Of a DNA stretch of 23,864 nucleotides, positions 20,543 through 23,864 are shown piece after piece. Numbering within the stretch: the first letter of the stretch is position 1; every line of letters starts with the position of its first letter. The position numbers and the translations under genes are program-made. Below the pieces are notes generated by a model, which was given only the letters and a program-made list of their open reading frames with translations, did no database searches and was not told the DNA's origin. The stretch covers positions 1 to 23,864 of the IMG/VR virus record IMGVR_UViG_3300045999_006906. One strand, 5' to 3'. The stretch comes from a virus.

Positions 20543-20641
20543 TTAAAAGCAAAACGCCCCCTCATTTCCCAGTGTGACACCGCCCCGATAACAAGGGCGC
20601 ACTGGTACTCCGAGGGAGCGTCTGTTAAATTCGTTTTTCAT
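20543..20641 (-). CDS. 32-residue ORF over the structured leader
   Basis: A short ORF with ATG at 20641 and TAA at 20543-20545, two bases before the next gene's ATG. The product starts MKNEFNRRSLGVPVRPC and has many Gly and Arg but no family motif. It lies exactly on the strong RNA stem-loops, so its codons may be a by-product of the RNA. Spacing to the downstream gene is consistent with a translated leader peptide. Low confidence. Confidence 0.25.
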   Translation of the reverse strand: MKNEFNRRSLGVPVRPCYRGGVTLGNEGAFCF

Positions 20642-20685
20642 CGTTATCATCATTAGGGCTGGGTGTCAATCAGCGTTTCCTAACT
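20545..20685 (-). ncRNA. Structured leader or small RNA
   Basis: Downstream of the box at 20691-20698 the minus strand has an 11-bp outer stem (20622-20612 with 20563-20553, GACGCTCCCTC against GAGGGGGCGTT, two wobbles). Nested within are CCAGTG/CACTGG and CGCCC/GGGCG, closed by a nine-base loop. TTTTGCTTTT follows, so it may act as a terminator or attenuator before the 99-residue gene, or release a small RNA of about 140 bases. The family is not recognised; the end at 20685 is an estimate. Confidence 0.4.
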
Positions 20686-20690
20686 TGTTT

Positions 20691-20698
20691 CAAATATA
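20691..20698 (-). promoter_or_regulatory. Bacteroidota-type -7 box (TATATTTG)
   Basis: A perfect TAnnTTTG match just downstream of the ParB-like stop, driving the structured leader and the 99-residue gene. A second match, TAAATTTG, lies at 20711-20718. No clear -33 element was seen at the right distance. Confidence 0.5.
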
Positions 20699-20701
20699 CA
20701 A

Positions 20702-21445
20702 TCAATATCTCAAATTTACTTTATCGCGCCGGCGATAGTTGTAAATTTCTTCGATAAGTGAAACGTATTGTGCAGTAGTTTGGCAATCAAACAAAACTGA
20801 TGGTTGAGTACGTAGTTTTGCAATAAACTCTGTTAATTCAAACTGTGCTTTATTTAGAACTTGCGTCATTGCCATAATGAAACATATTCTTTTGTAGCCT
20901 TCATAAAATGGTGCAATAAGTAAAATAGCTTCAGCAATTTCTACAGCACGTTTATATGACCCTATTTGAAATTGACCATTGTAAAACTGCTTTACCAATG
21001 ACCCAGACGCATCAGCCGTATGACCACGAAGCAAAGACATACAGCATTTGTGCGGAAAATCATACTTGTCTTTAAACTGTTTGTAGCGGATGTAATCCGA
21101 TTTACCGAGTTTCACATACCCCTCGAGGTAATCATCCGCGTTCCAAGTTTTTGAATTTGCATTAAGAATTTGAACTTGCTCTAATCCATAGCCTTCGCAG
21201 ATGATGTAATGCAGTGGCAATCCAAACTCCTTTACAGCTTCAAACCTATGCTGCCCATCAATGATTTCAAACCGCTCATTCACGATGATGATGGTGAACA
21301 AATAGTTTTCCTGAATGGATTTTTTTAGCCGCTGAAGGTGCAACAGGTTAAGGTTGCGGTTGCCGTCAATGGAAGTAAATCTTCCGTAGTCTGTGGTTGT
21401 GTGAACTTGGCGCAGTGCCATTGGTTCGATTGTTTTGTTTGTCAT
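20702..21445 (-). CDS. ParB-like nuclease-domain protein (DGQHR)
   Basis: 247 residues. The N-terminal part has a ParB/Srx-type fold with LQRLKKSIQENYLF and the signature IIDGQHRFEA (61-70), which binds nucleotide in ParB-like domains. The middle continues with a conserved run (EQVQILNANSKTWNADDYLEGY, about 90-110); the C-terminal half is helical, contains Cys residues (CCMSLLRG) and resembles a DNA-binding region. Known roles in this group include nicking DNA, partition and regulation; which applies here is not visible. It starts at ATG 21445, 23 bases after the DnaA-like stop, and lies between the DnaA-like gene and the replication initiator, so a replication role is plausible. Confidence 0.75.
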   Translation of the reverse strand: MTNKTIEPMALRQVHTTTDYGRFTSIDGNRNLNLLHLQRLKKSIQENYLFTIIIVNERFEIIDGQHRFEAVKEFGLPLHYIICEGYGLEQVQILNANSKTWNADDYLEGYVKLGKSDYIRYKQFKDKYDFPHKCCMSLLRGHTADASGSLVKQFYNGQFQIGSYKRAVEIAEAILLIAPFYEGYKRICFIMAMTQVLNKAQFELTEFIAKLRTQPSVLFDCQTTAQYVSLIEEIYNYRRRDKVNLRY

Positions 21446-21468
21446 TTATTTTGGTTTTGAAATTGGTG

Positions 21469-21864
21469 TTATAGAAATCCGTTTTGCAACTTTTTTTCAG
21501 CCGAGTAAAACTCTTGGTTTTCCACGAATCGCCCGTCCAGCACATCTTCTATTTCCTGTATTCTCCGCCTTACAGGCTTTTCAACGCTTGACCAATCGCA
21601 TATCTGGTCATAACCGTGGATAGCTGTTGAATGGTCGCGCCCTCCTGCGTAAAGCCCTATTTGCTTCCAGGTTACATCGGTGCGCGTTTTGGCGAAGTAG
21701 AAGAAGTAGAACCGCGCCATCTTCCATTCAGTTACCCTGCTTTTGCTTTTCAGCGCATCGTCGGGAACATTACACACCCTCGCCACAGCTTCCCAGATAC
21801 AATCCATCTGAGTGTCATAGTAGCGATTTAACGCAGCGTTGTACTCGTTCTTGAGGTTGGGCAT
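21469..21864 (-). CDS. Stand-alone DnaA domain IV (DNA-binding) protein
   Basis: 131 residues from ATG 21864, selected because it overlaps the previous stop (TGATG); a longer reading from 21885 lies in the small membrane-protein gene. The central part (RVTEWKMARFYFFYFAKTRT, then TWKQIGLYAGGRDHSTAIHGYDQI) matches the C-terminal DNA-binding domain of DnaA, with the signature GGRDHSTAIH at 74-83. The AAA+ ATPase domain of DnaA is absent, so it should bind DnaA-box-like DNA but cannot act alone as an ATP-dependent initiator. It could guide the phage initiator, compete with host DnaA, or act as a repressor. The first 40 residues are helical. Confidence 0.85.
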   Translation of the reverse strand: MPNLKNEYNAALNRYYDTQMDCIWEAVARVCNVPDDALKSKSRVTEWKMARFYFFYFAKTRTDVTWKQIGLYAGGRDHSTAIHGYDQICDWSSVEKPVRRRIQEIEDVLDGRFVENQEFYSAEKKLQNGFL

Positions 21865-21977
21865 CACTCGCCTTTTTTTAACCATGTGCGCAAAGTGTCA
21901 ATGATGGATAACAGGGCCGCGAGTGTGGCAAGGTACGCAACGTACCTCACCACTTCCTCGATTGGCATTTCGTTCAT
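21864..21977 (-). CDS. 37-residue single-membrane-span microprotein
   Basis: Very short ORF with acidic N-terminus, hydrophobic segment VVRYVAYLATLAALLSII and basic C-terminus (RTWLKKGE), consistent with one membrane helix. Its start overlaps the annealing-protein stop (ATGA at 21974-21977) and its stop overlaps the DnaA-like start (TGATG), so it fills an otherwise empty gap exactly. A GGAGG lies 11 bases before the start. The role is unknown; a spanin, holin or regulator is possible but unsupported. Confidence 0.65.
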   Translation of the reverse strand: MNEMPIEEVVRYVAYLATLAALLSIIDTLRTWLKKGE

Positions 21978-22582
21978 GCTTTCACCCCTCCTTTGCTGAT
22001 GGCCAGCAGGGCCGCTTTCATGACCTGATTCAGGCGGTAGGATTGTTCCAGCTTTTGCGTTGTGATTCGCAGGCCGTCTTCGCCTTCGCCATTGGCAGCC
22101 TTAGCTTCGAGCCACTTGCACGCCTCTTTCCAGGGTGCATCGGTTTTGTTTAGCCACGGTTTATCTGATGTTGCTGCAGCTGCTGTTGCAGGTGCGCTGG
22201 CTGCGTTTGCGTCGTCGTCCTCATCGGCAACAATGCCAAGGATAGCAGCCATAGCGTAACGTCGTCCGTAGGTGATTGCAGAGCCGTACCCTTGCGGGTC
22301 GTTCTTCGTTGGTTTCAAGAACAACGAACCCGTAATGTACTCGCCTGATTCGTGAACAAGTGAAGTGATGATGGAAACCCCATCGCAGGCCGTTTCAAAG
22401 GTTTGGCAGATTGCCAGGCCGTGCTTCTGAAGGATTGGCTTTGCAGTTTCCGCGATGCTTTGCAGGGTTGCGTATTTGGATTTGAAATGCGGGTTGTTCC
22501 CGTCTTTCGGTGCGGTTGGCATTTCGGCTTGCGCCTTTACGAGGGCCGCGAATACTTGTTTCGTGTCTGTGCTATGTTTCAT
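21974..22582 (-). CDS. erf: ERF-family single-strand annealing protein
   Basis: 202 residues. ERF/Rad52-like phage recombinases anneal complementary single strands and help circularise or repair phage DNA. The family core is clear: KDGNNPHFKSKYATLQSI, an LQKHGLAICQTFE segment, GEYITGSLFLKP and PQGYGSAITYGRRYAMAAIL (about 95-116). After residue 125 an Ala-rich linker (AASAPATAAAATSD) precedes a small C-terminal domain. It overlaps both neighbours as ATGA. No exonuclease partner is visible in the window. Confidence 0.9.
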   Translation of the reverse strand: MKHSTDTKQVFAALVKAQAEMPTAPKDGNNPHFKSKYATLQSIAETAKPILQKHGLAICQTFETACDGVSIITSLVHESGEYITGSLFLKPTKNDPQGYGSAITYGRRYAMAAILGIVADEDDDANAASAPATAAAATSDKPWLNKTDAPWKEACKWLEAKAANGEGEDGLRITTQKLEQSYRLNQVMKAALLAISKGGVKA

Positions 22583-22764
22583 TTGATTAAGTTTTGTTTT
22601 GTCCAGCCTGGGAATCCTTCAAGGTGATATTCCCAGCAGCGTGATTTAGCGTTCCATCGTGAAGCGGCAACGGTTGCCTTGATTCGTGAGTTGCGAAAGG
22701 TGACCTGTTCGCCTACGTTGTGGCGCAGCTGACGTTTGCGGCAAAGGGTGCGGAGGAAGCTCAT
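22579..22764 (-). CDS. Small basic protein, SH3-like
   Basis: 61 residues from ATG 22764, which overlaps the previous stop (ATGA) and has a strong Shine-Dalgarno (AGGAGGTG, ending six bases upstream). The N-terminus is very basic (RKRQLRHN), followed by a VGEQVTFRNSRIKATVAASR, WEYHLEGFPGW, WTKQNLIK pattern typical of small beta-barrel (SH3/Tudor/KOW-like) domains that bind nucleic acids or proteins. A longer start at 22824 is excluded by overlap. Located next to the annealing protein, so a recombination accessory role is possible but unproven. Confidence 0.65.
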   Translation of the reverse strand: MSFLRTLCRKRQLRHNVGEQVTFRNSRIKATVAASRWNAKSRCWEYHLEGFPGWTKQNLIK

Positions 22765-23141
22765 TTCTTCACCTCCTTCAGATGTCCCGGCAGTTCGCCG
22801 TTGAACGGGGCGCAAAAATCCCATCTGCTGTAATCATTGTCAACATAATTATTTTTATCCATTTTTTCAAATTTTGACAAAAATCCTCCATCAAAATTTT
22901 CATCCCAAAACCAACACCACTCACCCGGTTTCGGCTGCCACTTGGGAAGGATGATTTCCGGCTTTTCGGGGTAAAGCATGGGGGTTGCGTCACCAAGGTA
23001 TAATTTCCCATCCGCTGTGTAGCGATAGTGATAAAAGTTAAATTCTACCTTAATTGGGTATCTACTGGCAAACTCGATGTCAATTATTACCCCTTCTCTA
23101 AATCGCAGGCAGTAAACCTGCTGTCCTACGTACCAGTTCAT
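22761..23141 (-). CDS. Conserved hypothetical phage protein
   Basis: 126 residues. The opening WYVGQQVYCLRFREGVIIDI is a small KOW/SH3-like barrel pattern; TPMLYPEKPEII and KPGEWCWFWD follow, a combination I recall from many Bacteroidota phage proteins of unknown role. Two Cys and many aromatics lie in the C-terminal half. A GGAGGG occurs nine bases before ATG 23141, which overlaps the previous stop as ATGA. Function unknown; the shared barrel style with the next gene suggests related accessory roles. Confidence 0.7.
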   Translation of the reverse strand: MNWYVGQQVYCLRFREGVIIDIEFASRYPIKVEFNFYHYRYTADGKLYLGDATPMLYPEKPEIILPKWQPKPGEWCWFWDENFDGGFLSKFEKMDKNNYVDNDYSRWDFCAPFNGELPGHLKEVKK

Positions 23142-23437
23142 TTCTTGCAGCCCTCCTGCGCTTCGATGATTGCTTCGTATTCCGCCCGCAGGTTGTGGTG
23201 CGCTTCCTCAAACGCCGCCGCAAATTCAGCTGGGCTGCAGGGTTTTGATTCGTAGAAATCGCTTTCTAAAATACTTGTGCCAATTTTTGGCCAGCTTGGC
23301 GATACCGTCATGCCTTTCAAGTTGTCGTACCTGTCTTTACGGGTAATGCAGATGTAGGCGGTGTCTGTTTTGCCGAAATACGGCAGCTGAATTTCTGTGT
23401 AGGCAATAAGCTTCTGTTTGATTTTGATTGTGTTCAT
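23138..23437 (-). CDS. Hypothetical protein
   Basis: 99 residues; two beta hairpins (KQKLIAYTEIQLPYF, TDTAYICITRKD), a central MTVSPSWPKIGTS, and a charged helix (SPAEFAAAFEEAHHNLRAEYEAII) with one Cys near the end. The start lies in an AACACCATGAA context shared with three other genes, 26 bases after the next upstream gene. The C-terminus overlaps the following gene. No family recognised. Confidence 0.6.
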   Translation of the reverse strand: MNTIKIKQKLIAYTEIQLPYFGKTDTAYICITRKDRYDNLKGMTVSPSWPKIGTSILESDFYESKPCSPAEFAAAFEEAHHNLRAEYEAIIEAQEGCKK

Positions 23438-23463
23438 GGTGTTTATTGGTTAGTTAGCCGCAA

Positions 23464-23703
23464 TTACGCTTCACGCACTTTGACGGCTTCGTAGATATAC
23501 AAATAAGTTTGCGCAAATTCCCCACGCTTGAAGTTATCAAAGTATTTATTTGCTTCTTCTAATGTTTTACACTCCATACAGAATTGATGCTTTGTATCAA
23601 TATTACCCTCGCCACTTAAAATTAAGTAACTGCGGCTAACAGCACCTAAACAAGATGGCTGGCTTTGTGCTTCGTCTGAAAGTTTGTTGTTTAAATTATC
23701 CAT
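23464..23703 (-). CDS. Small hypothetical protein
   Basis: 79 residues: a polar N-terminus (NLNNKLSDEAQSQPSC), a beta-rich SYLILSGEG..., KHQFCMECKTLEEANKYF and an AQTYLYIYEAVKV strand. CMEC could bind a metal if the protein dimerises. It starts 42 bases after the end of the partial gene at the edge, so it may begin a new unit or be coupled over a short spacer. Function unknown. Confidence 0.55.
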   Translation of the reverse strand: MDNLNNKLSDEAQSQPSCLGAVSRSYLILSGEGNIDTKHQFCMECKTLEEANKYFDNFKRGEFAQTYLYIYEAVKVREA

Positions 23704-23745
23704 TGTTCTTTGTATTAAGTTTCGAGGTATAATCAGCCACCTCGT

Positions 23746-23864
23746 TTAGCTGCCAAACGTTGTGTGAATTGTTACTCTTGTTTTTTCTTCAATGCGTTTC
23801 CGCTCCTGTGCGCTCACCACGGGCTTATCGCCGTACTGCGCCAGCTTTTCAGCGCACTTCCTCC
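23746..23864 (-). CDS. C-terminal end of an upstream gene (partial)
   Basis: The minus strand is open from the window edge to TAA at 23746-23748 in one frame, coding a basic tail that includes CAEKLAQYGDKPV and RKRIEEKTRVTIHTTF. The other two frames stop within it. It looks like the helical end of a DNA-binding or recombination protein, but too little is present to name it. Confidence 0.5.
   Translation of the reverse strand, partial: RKCAEKLAQYGDKPVVSAQERKRIEEKTRVTIHTTFGS

Noticed and set aside
1-23864. CRISPR array, insertion sequence or integrase
   Set aside because: No regular repeat-spacer structure, transposase or recombinase motif was seen in either strand.
1-23864. Portal protein
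   Set aside because: No gene of suitable size (about 400-600 residues) with portal character is present; it probably lies left of the window.

Overview
The window is part of a tailed double-stranded DNA phage, siphovirus-like in gene content, infecting (or integrated in) a member of the Bacteroidota. The evidence is phage families throughout (terminase, capsid, prohead protease, tape measure, replication and recombination genes), short genes packed head to tail with ATGA/TAATG overlaps, structural proteins that resemble Bacteroidota phage proteins, and promoter-like TAnnTTTG boxes at unit starts. No host housekeeping gene, integrase, portal, lysis gene or CRISPR array is visible.

Layout. (1) Bases 1-2343, plus strand: a 5'-truncated tail-chaperone-like gene with a T-run slippery site, the large terminase, and a sigma/HTH-like gene. 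(2) Bases 2402-11649, minus strand: the virion module, transcribed right to left as two tail/baseplate-type proteins, tape measure, a small joining protein, a prohead protease-scaffold fusion, major capsid and tail tube. The plus and minus units converge on a hairpin at 2346-2370. A 35-bp sequence occurs twice, covering the start codons of the first tail gene and of the protease gene. (3) Bases 11650-12129, minus strand: the only long region without an ordinary gene. It holds an intrinsic terminator, a 16-bp palindrome, two tRNA-like elements and a Cys-rich microORF between them. (4) Bases 12130-18351, minus strand: many small genes around a GT4-like glycosyltransferase, DUF3310, small terminase, HNH nuclease, SAM methyltransferase and a GT9-like glycosyltransferase. 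(5) Bases 18363-23864, minus strand: replication and recombination: DnaB-type helicase, a replication initiator carrying an iteron array (probable origin), a ParB/DGQHR protein, a free-standing DnaA DNA-binding domain, an ERF annealing protein and small genes.

How it fits together. The right part is probably the early/middle transcript: recombination, then replication, then nucleotide/packaging and glycan-modification genes, ending at the terminator at 11710-11743. The virion genes restart at the repeated 35-bp leader, which has no recognisable host promoter; the sigma-like gene next to the large terminase is a candidate partner for it, but this is inference. Small and large terminase lie about 13.5 kb apart on opposite strands, and the chaperone is separated from the tape measure, so the module order is rearranged relative to the classical siphovirus order.

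Functions are assigned from motifs and remembered family patterns, without database searches. Several small genes are called only because their overlaps tie them to neighbours.
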